A stretch of 62,919 nt of DNA, from the NCBI GenBank assembly GCA_964435595.1, contig CAYSZV010000010.1:1-62919 (forward strand), in the 5' to 3' direction. Under the pieces are notes generated by a model. The model saw nothing but the letters and a program-made list of their open reading frames with translations, was not told the origin of the DNA and ran no database searches. The stretch is from Izemoplasma sp964435595 (GTDB lineage Bacteria > Bacillota_I > Bacilli_A > Izemoplasmatales > Izemoplasmataceae). Numbering within the stretch: the stretch's first letter is position 1; each line of letters starts with the position of its first letter. Below are positions 1 to 9,241 of the stretch, in pieces. A program made the translations under genes and the position numbers.

Positions 1-857
1 GTCTCCAGTAAATCCCCTTGAAAAAATTTATAAGTATCATGAATTGGCAGGATTAATCCGAATTGCAATGCTTGCCAAATATCTACCGCTATTTGCTCTT
101 TTTCAATCACATACTTATTTGTAGAAATTTTTTGTGCAGCTTGAGCACTACCTAGATTTATAATTGGACTACTCCAATTTATTCCATCTTTGTTAAAATA
201 ATTTGATGAATATAAAAGAAAATTATATCCATATCCTGCACCCTTAAACTCATAGTCATTATCATACCCATTGACTACGACCTTTAACTGTTGTGAGCTG
301 TATGTTGATATTTCAAACCCTTTTATGTGATAATCAACATAATATGTTCCCGGTGTAAGCATATTGACATTATCATTTATTTCAATTGCATCCAACCTTA
401 CTTCCATAGGATTATCATATTGATCATACCCATTCAAATATCCTAGCCAGCTTGAATTACCGAGATTAACTGGGAAACTTACTTCGGGATACTTTTTTTC
501 TATCCTTGATAAAATTTGTTCCTCTTGAACTACTGTAACGATTCTATTAACACTTACATAGTTCTTTTGGCTATCTATAGCAGAATAAATAATTGTATAT
601 ACTCCTTCAATGTCTGAATCAAGTGAATCCACTACGATATTATTTCTCAAGTAAACAACATCAATCAAGAGAGTTTGTCCATTACTATCAGTTGCATAAG
701 CTGATTCCTCTATATAATCTTCTCCTTGAGGCAAATATATATACTGACTCCCGTTTAAATTGATTTCAGGCAAAGTTAATACTCCATCTTCAGGTGTTGC
801 ACATGCAGTAAGTGTAAAAACCAATGTTACTACTAATAAAACTAAAAATTTTCTCAT
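1..857 (-). CDS. Surface lipoprotein with Ig-like domain, 3' end outside window
   Basis: An open frame runs from an ATG at 857 to the window edge (285 codons) with no stop, so the C-terminus is missing. The start is supported by GGGAGG 5-10 nt upstream. Residues 1-20 form a lipoprotein signal ending in a lipobox (LTAC), so the product should be exported and lipid-anchored. The next ~110 residues end in a segment of the type VYTIIYSAID...NRIVTVV, typical of bacterial Ig-like/DUF5011 surface domains. The rest is unrecognised and Tyr/Asn-rich. It has its own promoter and a hairpin leader. Its ligand is unknown; it could belong to a surface complex continuing to the left. Confidence 0.75.
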   Translation of the reverse strand, partial: MRKFLVLLVVTLVFTLTACATPEDGVLTLPEINLNGSQYIYLPQGEDYIEESAYATDSNGQTLLIDVVYLRNNIVVDSLDSDIEGVYTIIYSAIDSQKNYVSVNRIVTVVQEEQILSRIEKKYPEVSFPVNLGNSSWLGYLNGYDQYDNPMEVRLDAIEINDNVNMLTPGTYYVDYHIKGFEISTYSSQQLKVVVNGYDNDYEFKGAGYGYNFLLYSSNYFNKDGINWSSPIINLGSAQAAQKISTNKYVIEKEQIAVDIWQALQFGLILPIHDTYKFFQGDLLE

Positions 858-878
858 ATTTTCCTCCCTAAAATAAAA

Positions 879-903
879 AACACTCACCTTTTTGGTTAGT
901 GTT
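879..903 (-). terminator. Terminator-like hairpin in the leader of the lipoprotein gene
   Basis: On the minus strand AACACTAACC and GGTGAGTGTT form a stem closed by an AAAAA loop and followed by TTTTTTATTTT. It ends about 20 nt upstream of the ATG at 857 and lies downstream of a good promoter (981-1009), so it is in the 5' leader of the gene rather than after a gene. An upstream leader segment (minus-strand TTGGTTAG, 926-933) is complementary over 8 nt to the 5' arm (CTAACCAA, 892-899) and could act as an antiterminator. Confidence 0.6.
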
Positions 904-980
904 CGTGCGATTTATTTGTGTTATTCTAACCAACTGGTAGTCTAGTTGTATTGTTAGCAGTTTAATCTAAGTACATTCTC

Positions 981-1009
981 ATTGTAGCAAAGAAAATCGA
1001 GTCATTCAA
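981..1009 (-). promoter_or_regulatory. Sigma-A type promoter of the lipoprotein gene
   Basis: The minus strand reads TTGAAT (1004-1009), a 17-nt spacer, then TACAAT (981-986). The predicted start near 974 gives a leader of about 115 nt containing the hairpin at 879-903. Confidence 0.6.
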
Positions 1010-1084
1010 GAATTAGTTTTAAAATCAAACTAAAGTTTTTGATTTCTATTTTATCTGGTCTAATTTTATTATTGTATGAAAAAT

Positions 1085-1705
1085 TTATGCTATTACTTTC
1101 TTTTCTTCTACTCTTGTTTTTAGCTTTTGTCCTACCACAATACCAACTATAACAATTGTTCCAAATACGAGTAGCCAAAGCACTTGTACTCCCCCTAATT
1201 GCCCTGATTCATAAAGAGTTAGCAATGTCATAACGAAAGGCATACAGAGGATCAACATAATGAATCTAGAAATCAATGTAACAAATAAATATCTAGAGAA
1301 TGTTACATTTGATAGCCCCATTGAGTAGTTAATAAGATAAGCAGGACTAAGAGGAATCATCATTGCTATAATATGCAATATCGGATTTGTATTCTCAATC
1401 CAATATAAATAGTTTTTGACCTTATCACTCATTTTGCGTTCTTCTAGTGGCACCTTTGCTGATATTTTTCTTAGGACTAAGAATATGGTAATTGTTGCCA
1501 TAGTAGTACCAATATAGGTAAACAAAAAGCCAAGTACAAGCCCATAACTTAATACATTGAAGGCAAGCATTAAAAATAAGGGTGCAATTGGAACAATCGT
1601 TTCAGCATAAGGTATCCCAATCGCTGCGATGATTCCTAAGCTAGAATACAATTCTTTTACACTATTAATAAATTCGATAAAATCAGTAACTGTTATACCA
1701 CCCAT
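1085..1705 (-). CDS. DedA/TVP38-type (VTT domain) membrane protein
   Basis: 206 residues, almost entirely hydrophobic, with about five membrane segments. The organisation, with a central loop holding charged residues (RKISAKVPLEERK) followed by an amphipathic stretch and a Pro-rich membrane turn (MMIPLSPAYLINY), resembles the VTT/SNARE-associated family (DedA, TVP38/TMEM64), which acts in the cytoplasmic membrane and has been linked to lipid flipping and proton-motive-force homeostasis. The start is set by AGAGGAG just upstream. It appears monocistronic, with the next gene divergent. The family assignment is from overall pattern; the exact substrate is unknown. Confidence 0.6.
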   Translation of the reverse strand: MGGITVTDFIEFINSVKELYSSLGIIAAIGIPYAETIVPIAPLFLMLAFNVLSYGLVLGFLFTYIGTTMATITIFLVLRKISAKVPLEERKMSDKVKNYLYWIENTNPILHIIAMMIPLSPAYLINYSMGLSNVTFSRYLFVTLISRFIMLILCMPFVMTLLTLYESGQLGGVQVLWLLVFGTIVIVGIVVGQKLKTRVEEKKVIA

Positions 1706-1825
1706 TGGCTTCTCCTCTTGAACATCATTCTACTCTGTTTCTTAATTATAGCACAAACCAATAAATGTGTTCTAAACAATTCCATATATGATATAATACC
1801 TATTATGTAAAGGATGTGAGATTCA

Positions 1826-2224
1826 ATGGAAAAAATGATAAAGTTTAAAAACGGATGGATATGGTTCATCACTGCTGGCTTATGGACAGTCACACTCTTA
1901 TTGGGATTGTTTACCTACGGAGTGAACAACATCGAATTATTTAATATATTCTATTTTTCAATACTCGGTGCAAATATCCTAATCAATCTACTCAATGGTA
2001 TTTTCTTTACCACAGGAACCTTTGGAATCATTATCAATGGGGATGAAGTGATTTTAAAAAGACTCAGCAAGAAGGTAATTATCAAGGATGATATTATTGA
2101 TATTTCTTATACAAAAAAATATCTAAGAAACGCAATGAAAATAAAAACGAGCAGTAAAACCTACTATCTCTATAATGACTATATTGTAGATATGCACGAT
2201 TTGAAGCGCTTAATACAATCTTAA
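1826..2224 (+). CDS. Small two-TM membrane protein with PH-like C-terminal domain
   Basis: 132 residues. Two hydrophobic helices (about 12-33 and 42-66) are followed by a soluble ~65-residue beta-rich tail with pattern GIIINGDEVILKRL...DDIIDISY...TKTYYLYN, which resembles bacterial PH-like (YdbS/YcxB-type) modules. The start at 1826 follows AAAGGATGTGAG, and a TATAAT at 1792-1797 may be its -10 element. A strong terminator follows at 2234. The function is unknown; such proteins are usually envelope-associated. The PH-like call is from pattern only. Confidence 0.5.
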   Translation: MEKMIKFKNGWIWFITAGLWTVTLLLGLFTYGVNNIELFNIFYFSILGANILINLLNGIFFTTGTFGIIINGDEVILKRLSKKVIIKDDIIDISYTKKYLRNAMKIKTSSKTYYLYNDYIVDMHDLKRLIQS

Positions 2225-2233
2225 ATAAATATT

Positions 2234-2261
2234 AAGAATCCCGTTGGATTCTTTCTTTTTT
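2234..2261 (+). terminator. Rho-independent terminator
   Basis: AAGAATCC / GGATTCTT stem (2234-2241, 2246-2253) with a 4-nt loop, then a T-rich tail. It ends the small membrane-protein gene. Confidence 0.75.
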
Positions 2262-2304
2262 ATGGGGATATGATATTGTTATAATATCAAAATGGAGGGA
2301 TTCT

Positions 2305-3023
2305 ATGGAAAATAAAGCAATACAAAAGGCACAGGAAAGAGACCTTTTTATAACATTTAGAACATCCACTTGATTGTAGATGGTGAGATCTTTTCTATTT
2401 TAAATGGAACAGATAAGATTGGAGTATGTTCCATATTTGATGGCATCTTAACATGCCTTCATATAATGGATCGCTATTTAGATGATTATAATCAAATAAT
2501 GGAGCGTATTATTGAAGAATTCAACATTCATCAAATCACTTACAGCAGCAATGATGTCAATATGTCTACTTATTTAAAAGAATACGATTATAGAATTGAA
2601 AATGTTGCGGTAAATTATACCTTTCATACCTATGAAAGTGACATTGAACAAATGTATAAAGCAGATCATTCAGATATAAATGAAATCAAAGAAACTTTTG
2701 ATGACTTTCATGATGACTATTGGAATATGATTACCAATCATGTTTTATTACTACATTACAGAAAAAGAGAATTGGTCTCAATGGTACATGCCAATCGACA
2801 CAAGATAGATGAAAACCTGTATTCATTGGGTGTCATTGTAGCGGAAGATTTTAGACGCAAAGGAATTGCGAAAAACTGTTTGGCTTATGTAGGAAACAAA
2901 CTTATCAAACAGGGTGGAAAAGTTCATGCAGGCTGTTCATACACAAACTACAAATCAAGAAACATGTTGGAAAAGGCTGGATTTGTCTTACGAAATACTT
3001 TGTCAAATGTATATCTTCCATAA
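2305..3023 (+). pseudogene. GNAT-family acetyltransferase, apparent frameshift near codon 22
   Basis: The main frame (2370-3023, 217 aa) carries a GNAT acetyl-CoA binding core near residues 146-170 (SLGVIVAEDFRRKGIAKNCL) and the usual C-terminal NYKSRNMLEKAGF motif, indicating an N-acetyltransferase. That frame has only a TTG start and no ribosome site. In the +1-related frame, ATG at 2305 follows a perfect TGGAGGGA and reads 22 codons (MENKAIQKAQ...FRTST) before TGA at 2371. Adding one T around 2370 would fuse both into a ~239-aa protein (...TST-LIVDGE...). It is therefore either a one-base deletion in the genome or an assembly error. The substrate is unknown. Confidence 0.6.
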
Positions 3024-3058
3024 ATCTAAAGTGATATAATATATTTGAGGTGAAGCCA

Positions 3059-3523
3059 ATGAAAGCAATCATTTATTACAGTTTATCAGGACGTACAAAA
3101 GAAGAATTAGAAAAACGATTTAAAGGGGACTACTATAGACTAAAAGGTAAAATTAAAATACCAAAGAATTATTGGATACAAATGGCCTTATTAGGATATG
3201 CTTCAACGTTTAACACACGAAATAAATACGATCCATTGGAAATTGATTTGGATCAATATGATGAGATTGTATTAGGAAGCCCTGTATGGGCATTCACATT
3301 CAATCCAATGTTAAAACGTTTCTTAAAAGAACATCCCTTAAAAAATAAAAAAGTAACCATTTTGATCACCCATGAAGGTGGACCAAGGAAAACACTAAAA
3401 CACTTTGATAAATACATTGATTCATCCAATACAATTGTTGAAAAGATTGATGTCCAAAGAGGTAGTTCATATACAGAAGTATACTTAAAAGAAAAACGTA
3501 AAAATAAGAAAAAGAAAAAGTGA
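3059..3523 (+). CDS. Flavodoxin-like protein
   Basis: 154 residues. The N-terminus MKAIIYYSLSGRTKE matches the FMN phosphate-binding loop of flavodoxin-like folds, followed by DEIVLGSPVWAFTFNPMLKRFL, the typical 50s-loop-like segment of the flavodoxin/WrbA superfamily. The C-terminus is very Lys-rich. ATG at 3059 is preferred over GTG at 3050 because GAGGTGA lies 5-11 nt before it. It is probably cytosolic and redox-related, but may bind FMN weakly or act as a protoporphyrinogen-oxidase-like protein; the partner is unknown. TATAAT at 3035-3040 is a possible -10. Confidence 0.6.
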   Translation: MKAIIYYSLSGRTKEELEKRFKGDYYRLKGKIKIPKNYWIQMALLGYASTFNTRNKYDPLEIDLDQYDEIVLGSPVWAFTFNPMLKRFLKEHPLKNKKVTILITHEGGPRKTLKHFDKYIDSSNTIVEKIDVQRGSSYTEVYLKEKRKNKKKKK

Positions 3524-3546
3524 TTTTCATTAAAATCACTTTTTTT
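3517..3546. terminator. Bidirectional terminator between flavodoxin-like gene and lysC
   Basis: AAAGTGATTTT / AAAATCACTTT stem with a 4-nt loop, flanked by A-rich and T-rich runs. It serves the convergent flavodoxin-like gene (+) and the threonine operon (-), overlapping both stop regions. Confidence 0.75.
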
Positions 3547-4846
3547 AATAGAATTCACTATATAAGGTTCTTACTGTTGCTTCATAATCCTCATTGCTCA
3601 CACCAATAATTATACTGATTTCTTTTGATGCTTGAGCAATCACTTTAATATTAATTTTATGTTGTCCTAATACATTAAATATTCTACCAGCTACTCCTGG
3701 AATATAAGCCATATTTCTTCCTACAATTGCAAGCAATGAAATACCATCTTCTTCTTCCACACTGATGACTCCATCAATCATTCTCAAATCATTCATAAAG
3801 TCAAAATATACATTCTTTACTCCATCTGTTTTGGTAATGATGCTGAATGTATCAATTCCAGTTGGAATGTGTTCTACGCTAATTTTATAACGGAGAAACA
3901 AATTGAATACATCACGCAAGACTGCGGTAACTTGTTTATCGGAGTCTTTTGTAATGGTAATGGAAGTAAAGTCTTTTAATCCTGATATACCGGTAATAAT
4001 ATCTCCGTTTGGCTCTACATCATCCCAAATTAATGTTCCTTTGGCAGAAGGATCATTTGTATTTTTTATTTGGATAGGAATATTCACATCTTCAAGTGGG
4101 ATAACTGATTCTTGTTGTAACACTCTTGCCCCTCGATATGACAATTCTCTTAGTTCTCCAAACGTAATACTTTTGATTCTTTTTGGATCATCTATAATTC
4201 TTGGATCTGCGACATAAATCCCACTTACATCAGTCCAATTTTCATATAAATCGGCATTGGCAACGCGCACCAATATAGACCCTGTTAAATCAGATCCACC
4301 ACGACCAAATAGTCTTACTTGATTATTTGGAGTAGATGCATAGTATCCTGGAATCACCACACGCTCATGTTGTTTCATCATCTCATCCACATTTTTTCTT
4401 GTTTTGTCATAATCGATTGTTCCATCATACTTGACTTTTATCACATCAATCGCATCAATAAAGGTACACCCTAAATACTCAGCAGCAATCAAAGCAGAAA
4501 AATACTCTCCTCTACTTACCAAGTAGTCTTTACTAATCCCTTTTGTTAATTCATTTCTGAATGATGAAAAGGATGCATCAAATTGATCTGATAAAGACAA
4601 TTCTTTCACCAACACATCATATCTATCATAAATGGTAGTTAAGATATATTGATAATCAATTCCATATTCTAAATGAGCATGAAGTAAAAACAACAAATCA
4701 GTAATCTTTGACGCATTCACTTCATCTTTACCAGGAGCACTCACAACGATAATACGTCGTTCTTGATCTGAACTGACAATGTCTTTTACTTTTTTATATT
4801 GTGTTGCATTGGCAACACTAGATCCACCAAATTTAACGACCTTCAT
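3545..4846 (-). CDS. lysC: Aspartate kinase
   Basis: 433 residues. The protein begins with the amino-acid-kinase signature KFGGSSVA and continues with GRGGSDLTGSILVRVANA, the catalytic/ATP-binding segment near residues 180-200. Two C-terminal ACT regions (~300-433, including LLAIVGRNMAYIPGVAGRIF) are the usual feedback-inhibitor binding domains. It phosphorylates L-aspartate as the first step toward threonine. It is last in thrC-thrB-hom-asd-lysC and overlaps asd by 14 nt, suggesting translational coupling. Placement with threonine genes and no lysine genes suggests a threonine-oriented isozyme (inference). Confidence 0.93.
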   Translation of the reverse strand: MKVVKFGGSSVANATQYKKVKDIVSSDQERRIIVVSAPGKDEVNASKITDLLFLLHAHLEYGIDYQYILTTIYDRYDVLVKELSLSDQFDASFSSFRNELTKGISKDYLVSRGEYFSALIAAEYLGCTFIDAIDVIKVKYDGTIDYDKTRKNVDEMMKQHERVVIPGYYASTPNNQVRLFGRGGSDLTGSILVRVANADLYENWTDVSGIYVADPRIIDDPKRIKSITFGELRELSYRGARVLQQESVIPLEDVNIPIQIKNTNDPSAKGTLIWDDVEPNGDIITGISGLKDFTSITITKDSDKQVTAVLRDVFNLFLRYKISVEHIPTGIDTFSIITKTDGVKNVYFDFMNDLRMIDGVISVEEEDGISLLAIVGRNMAYIPGVAGRIFNVLGQHKINIKVIAQASKEISIIIGVSNEDYEATVRTLYSEFY

Positions 4847-5822
4847 GATTCATCACTCCTAACATAATTTGAATTGCATTACTTGCAGCTCCCTTGCGGA
4901 TATTATCAGCTACTACATATAACAAAAAGGTCTTTGGATTGATTTTATCTTTCCTGATACGACCAATATAAATATCATCTGTCCCATTTGAAACTGTGCT
5001 GAGAGGATACACTAGATGTTCAGGATCATCTAATAATACAAGCCCATTCACATTCATAAATAGGTGTCTTAGTTCTTTTAGTGTAGGACTATCATTCAAT
5101 GTCACTCTGATGCTTACCGCATGAGAATGGGCGACTGGCACTCTAACACAAGTTGCACTGATCTTGATTGCATCATTATGAAGAATCTTTCTTGATTCAT
5201 TCATCATTTTATGTTCTTCTTTTGTATAGCCATCTTCTAAGAATACATCTATTTGGGGAATACATGTTTTGGAAATATCATATGGGTAAAATGAATTTTC
5301 TTCCCCTTTTTTTGTGTTTTCTAAATCATCTATACCTTGTTGTCCTGAGCCACTTACTGCTTGATAGGTATTGTATTCAATTGATTCAATTCCATAGGAA
5401 TCTTGTATTATCTTTAGTGGCAACATACATTGGATCGTAGAACAATTGGGATTGGCGATAATTTGTGCACCAATCGCATCTTCGATATTCACTTCAGGGA
5501 CTACCAAAGGAATTGTCGGATCCATTCGAAAGGCACTGGAGTTATCAATCACTATTGCCCCTTCTTCTGTGGCCTGTCTTGCATATTGTTTGGCAGTAGA
5601 TGCTCCGGCACTAAATAAGGCATAATCAATTCCAACAAACGATCCTTTTGTAATGACTTCAACTTTATATTCCTTGTCTTTAAATAGAACTGTTTTTCCT
5701 TTTGAACGTTCTGATGCGAATACTTTAAGTGTATCAATATCGATACCATATTCTTCTAATACCGTCAAAAAAGTTCTACCAACAAGTCCTGTCGCTCCAA
5801 CAATCGCGATATTCACTTTCAT
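4833..5822 (-). CDS. asd: Aspartate-semialdehyde dehydrogenase
   Basis: 329 residues. An NADP-binding Rossmann start (IAIVGATGLVGRTFL) and the active-site cysteine in ANPNCSTIQC (about residue 125) identify the enzyme that reduces aspartyl phosphate to aspartate semialdehyde. A second substrate-binding segment RVPVAHSHAV lies near residue 225. Length is normal for the family. It is the fourth gene of the threonine operon: its ATG overlaps the hom stop by 4 nt, and lysC starts 14 nt before its own end. Confidence 0.94.
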   Translation of the reverse strand: MKVNIAIVGATGLVGRTFLTVLEEYGIDIDTLKVFASERSKGKTVLFKDKEYKVEVITKGSFVGIDYALFSAGASTAKQYARQATEEGAIVIDNSSAFRMDPTIPLVVPEVNIEDAIGAQIIANPNCSTIQCMLPLKIIQDSYGIESIEYNTYQAVSGSGQQGIDDLENTKKGEENSFYPYDISKTCIPQIDVFLEDGYTKEEHKMMNESRKILHNDAIKISATCVRVPVAHSHAVSIRVTLNDSPTLKELRHLFMNVNGLVLLDDPEHLVYPLSTVSNGTDDIYIGRIRKDKINPKTFLLYVVADNIRKGAASNAIQIMLGVMNHEGR

Positions 5823-6910
5823 AACACATCACCCTTAATTCTTGCGAAACAAACCATATCTTTGATTGCTTTCACCTCTTGAATGGTATGATGTTCTACT
5901 ATGTTAAAGTCTGTTCCAATTTGAACCAAGAATCGATAGGTGTCTGTATTGTTCACTCTAATATATTCTTTAAACTGGTGTCTTCTTTCCTCTTTTGATT
6001 CAAGTAGTAATAAATCATTGATTACCGCAGACGCTGTTGGATATCTCCCCGCACCCTGTCCGATGAATGATTGTTTTTTATGGTAGGTTCCAAATACTGA
6101 AATAACATTTTCTTCAAAATGGATTTGATTGTAAAAATCATCTTTAGAAAGAATAACAGGCTCTAGATGAATCCCAATTTGATTTTCCCTTTTATGGGAA
6201 GAAGCAATGTATTTCATAGCCAGGTTATGGTCTTTTAGATAGTCAATCAATTCAGTTGTAATAGACGATAATGACACTCGTTCAATATCACTTTCATTGA
6301 TATAAGTATGATAGGAAATCATTGATAATATATTGATTTTACGCAACAAATCAAGTCCATCCATATCATCAGTTGATCCGGTTTCTATATAGCCCAATTC
6401 CTTTGCTTCAATCAATGCTTGCGATAAGGATTTATTGTCTTGGAAAATACTAGACAATACAAAATTAGTCGAGCCATTGATAATTCCTTCGATTTGATTG
6501 ATTTGATTAAATTCAGCTATTTTGAACAATGGGTCTAATACAATGATTGCTCCACCGACACTTGCTTCGTAGAAGAGTGATACATTATTTTCTTTGGCAA
6601 GTTCAGTTAGTTCATGATAGTAGGCAGAGATGACTGCTTTGTTTGCAGTTACCACGTGTTTCTTTTGTTTTAAAGCGATTTTAATCATTTGGTAAGCAAT
6701 TGTCTTCCCACCGATTAATTCAATCACTACATCAATTTCTTTGTCTTTCATAATGTCTTCATAAGACTGGGTAGCAATGGCTTTGATTTCTTTTGTTTTT
6801 GTTGGGTCTTTTTCTAACACATACTTGATGTTCCAAGATGGAAAATCAGATGTGACGATATCATATACGCCTTTACCAACTATACCAAATCCCAAGAGAG
6901 CTATATTCAT
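5819..6910 (-). CDS. hom: Homoserine dehydrogenase
   Basis: 363 residues. The N-terminal NAD(P)-binding GFGIVGKGVYDIV and the catalytic-domain segment EASVGGAIIVLDPL...GIINGSTNFVL are characteristic of the enzyme reducing aspartate semialdehyde to homoserine. Length suits the short form, without the C-terminal ACT regulatory domain found in the ~430-aa Bacillus-type enzyme, so feedback control may rest on the kinase (inference). It overlaps thrB and asd by 4 nt each. Confidence 0.92.
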   Translation of the reverse strand: MNIALLGFGIVGKGVYDIVTSDFPSWNIKYVLEKDPTKTKEIKAIATQSYEDIMKDKEIDVVIELIGGKTIAYQMIKIALKQKKHVVTANKAVISAYYHELTELAKENNVSLFYEASVGGAIIVLDPLFKIAEFNQINQIEGIINGSTNFVLSSIFQDNKSLSQALIEAKELGYIETGSTDDMDGLDLLRKINILSMISYHTYINESDIERVSLSSITTELIDYLKDHNLAMKYIASSHKRENQIGIHLEPVILSKDDFYNQIHFEENVISVFGTYHKKQSFIGQGAGRYPTASAVINDLLLLESKEERRHQFKEYIRVNNTDTYRFLVQIGTDFNIVEHHTIQEVKAIKDMVCFARIKGDVL

Positions 6911-7770
6911 GAGATCACCTCCACTTTGATACCTTCTGATGCGTTCAATTCTTTGATGGTAAAGGTATTGTTTAGGTGTTTGATTTGTTTTGTAATAGAT
7001 TTCTTAGAAATCAATAATACAGATGATCCAGATCCACTTATGCAGGTGATGATGTCATCACCTAGCTCTTGTAATTCTTGGTATCTCGGGATAAAAGGGA
7101 ATCGATATTGTTCATGTAATGTATCTTGTAGTACATCTTTCAATAGTACGAGATCTCCTTGTGCAAATCCTTTTGGTACATGAATCATTCGAGACAAGTT
7201 AAATACAGCATCTTGTAATGACACTTTATTTTTTAGTACATTTCTTAATTGTTTGGTATTTCCTCTTTGTTCAGGAGTTAAGAGTGTAAAGACGAGATCA
7301 TCAGAAATACCAAATACATCATAGACATATTTATTAGAAGCTTGAAAAGTGGCTGTTAGCATTCCAAACGCACAAGCAAAGATGTTATCAGGATGCCCTT
7401 CAAATTTACTTGCAAAGCTAGCACATTCTTCTAATGATTTATGAAATCCATGAATTTCATTGGCTGCTACGACACCAGCTAAAATACAACTAGCGCTACT
7501 TCCTAACCCTCTCGAAATGGGGATATCTTCTTTCAAAAGGGAAACTTTAACAGGAATCACTTTTGATTCTTCTACATACTCTTTTGCAAAAGCTATATAA
7601 CTTTTTATTACAAGATTAGTCTTGATTGTATATCTACTATTAAATCCTACTGTTCGAAAGACTGGTGATTGTTCAAATTGGAATTCATTATATAGATTCA
7701 GTGCTATTCCAAGGGAGTCAAATCCTACACTCAAATTAGCTGATGTAGCTGGCGTACTAATTTTTATCAT
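6907..7770 (-). CDS. thrB: Homoserine kinase
   Basis: 287 residues, GHMP-kinase family. The ATP-binding loop is ISRGLGSSASCILAGVVAAN near residue 90, after the N-terminal PATSANLSVGFDSLGIALNL, and EGHPDNIFACAFG is the second GHMP motif. It phosphorylates homoserine before threonine synthase acts. The start overlaps the thrC stop by 14 nt. Family length and motifs are intact. Confidence 0.94.
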   Translation of the reverse strand: MIKISTPATSANLSVGFDSLGIALNLYNEFQFEQSPVFRTVGFNSRYTIKTNLVIKSYIAFAKEYVEESKVIPVKVSLLKEDIPISRGLGSSASCILAGVVAANEIHGFHKSLEECASFASKFEGHPDNIFACAFGMLTATFQASNKYVYDVFGISDDLVFTLLTPEQRGNTKQLRNVLKNKVSLQDAVFNLSRMIHVPKGFAQGDLVLLKDVLQDTLHEQYRFPFIPRYQELQELGDDIITCISGSGSSVLLISKKSITKQIKHLNNTFTIKELNASEGIKVEVIS

Positions 7771-9214
7771 CTAAATCACCTATTACTTTCTTCACATATT
7801 CATATGCTTCTTCAAGAGAAACTTCTATCTTTTCATTATGTGATGTTAATACATTTTTCATTCTTTCATCAATCGAAATCTTTGTTGCTCTTTCAATCGC
7901 ATCAAATTTTTCTAAAATCGTTCCTGTTTCTTCCAATTCTAAGGCATGCAATACCGCATCTGTAAACTTATACGGATTTGCAGTTGATACAACCAACATG
8001 TGACGTGCATCATTCGTTTGTTTGATATATTCTTTTGAAACAAATCTAGCTACAGCCGTATGTGGATCTATTAAGTAATTATATTTCGTAAAGGTTTCTT
8101 TAATTTCTTGATAGGTTTCTTCTTCCGTTGCAAACAAGGCATAGAAATCACCAAATGCATTGGCATCTGGAATGCTCACAGATCCTTTGGTTTTCAATGT
8201 TTCCATTACGTTCTGTAATTTCTGCGGTTTACTCTCTAACAGTTCAAACAAATATCGTTCTACATTAGAAGATATCAAAATATCCATTGATGGAGAAATG
8301 GTTTGTTTGAGTTTTCGTTTTGTATTATATGTATTGTTATTAAAGATATCGGTTAAAACGTTATTGCTATTTGAAGCAATCACTAATTTGTGAATTGGTG
8401 TTCCCATTTTTTTAGCAATATAAGCTGCATAAATATTTCCGAAATTACCTGTCGGTACTGTGACATTGATTTCTTCTCCAAATGTAATTTTCTCTGATTT
8501 CACAAGTTGAAGATAAGAATACAAATAATAGATAACTTGAGGGATGATTCTACCAATATTAATTGAGTTCGCTGAACTCAATGAAATATGATTTGGACTT
8601 AGTGTGCCAAATAATTCTTTTACAATATTTTGACAATCATCAAAATTACCATCCACTGCGATGACAATATTTGTTTCACTTTGAAAGGCATTCATTTGTA
8701 ATTCTTGGAACTCACTGACACCTTTGGTTGGATATAAGACAATCACATACGTGTCATTACCATTAGAAAATCCATTTAAGGCCGCACTACCAGTGTCTCC
8801 ACTAGTTGCAGTTAATATCACAGTTTTTTTTGTGTCTCCTTGGATTGTTTTCGCATGTTGAAGGAGATTCGGTAATACACTTAGTGCCATATCTTTAAAA
8901 GCAAATGTATTCCCATGATATAACTCAAGATAACTATGTGTATCAAACTCTTTTAGTTTTACAATATCATTTGGAAAGTTGCGATTATTATATGAATCAT
9001 TTACAACTTGGATGATTTCACTCACAGAATAATCATTCAATAATTCTGTCAACAGCACTACCGCAAGTTCTTGATATGATAATGATAGTAAGCCTTCGTT
9101 AAAGAAGTTTGAATCTACTTGATCCAAAACAAATAATCCACCATCATCCGAAAGTCCTTTTAATATTGCTTTAGAACTTGTTGTTTTTATTTTTGAACGT
9201 GTCGAAAGATACAT
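7757..9214 (-). CDS. thrC: Threonine synthase
   Basis: 485 residues from the ATG at 9214, chosen over the in-frame TTG at 9229 because GGAGG lies 8 nt before it. PLP-dependent: the lysine in HGNTFAFKDMALSVLPN is the Schiff-base residue, and the TSGDTGSAALNGF glycine loop binds phosphate. The long form with the N-terminal LKGLSDDGGLFV segment resembles the yeast/E. coli-type class rather than the short Bacillus class. It is first gene of the threonine operon, directly under the palindrome-bearing promoter at 9242-9270. It converts O-phosphohomoserine to threonine. Confidence 0.94.
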   Translation of the reverse strand: MYLSTRSKIKTTSSKAILKGLSDDGGLFVLDQVDSNFFNEGLLSLSYQELAVVLLTELLNDYSVSEIIQVVNDSYNNRNFPNDIVKLKEFDTHSYLELYHGNTFAFKDMALSVLPNLLQHAKTIQGDTKKTVILTATSGDTGSAALNGFSNGNDTYVIVLYPTKGVSEFQELQMNAFQSETNIVIAVDGNFDDCQNIVKELFGTLSPNHISLSSANSINIGRIIPQVIYYLYSYLQLVKSEKITFGEEINVTVPTGNFGNIYAAYIAKKMGTPIHKLVIASNSNNVLTDIFNNNTYNTKRKLKQTISPSMDILISSNVERYLFELLESKPQKLQNVMETLKTKGSVSIPDANAFGDFYALFATEEETYQEIKETFTKYNYLIDPHTAVARFVSKEYIKQTNDARHMLVVSTANPYKFTDAVLHALELEETGTILEKFDAIERATKISIDERMKNVLTSHNEKIEVSLEEAYEYVKKVIGDLDDKN

Positions 9215-9241
9215 ATGACATACCTCCAAATCTTTTTATAA

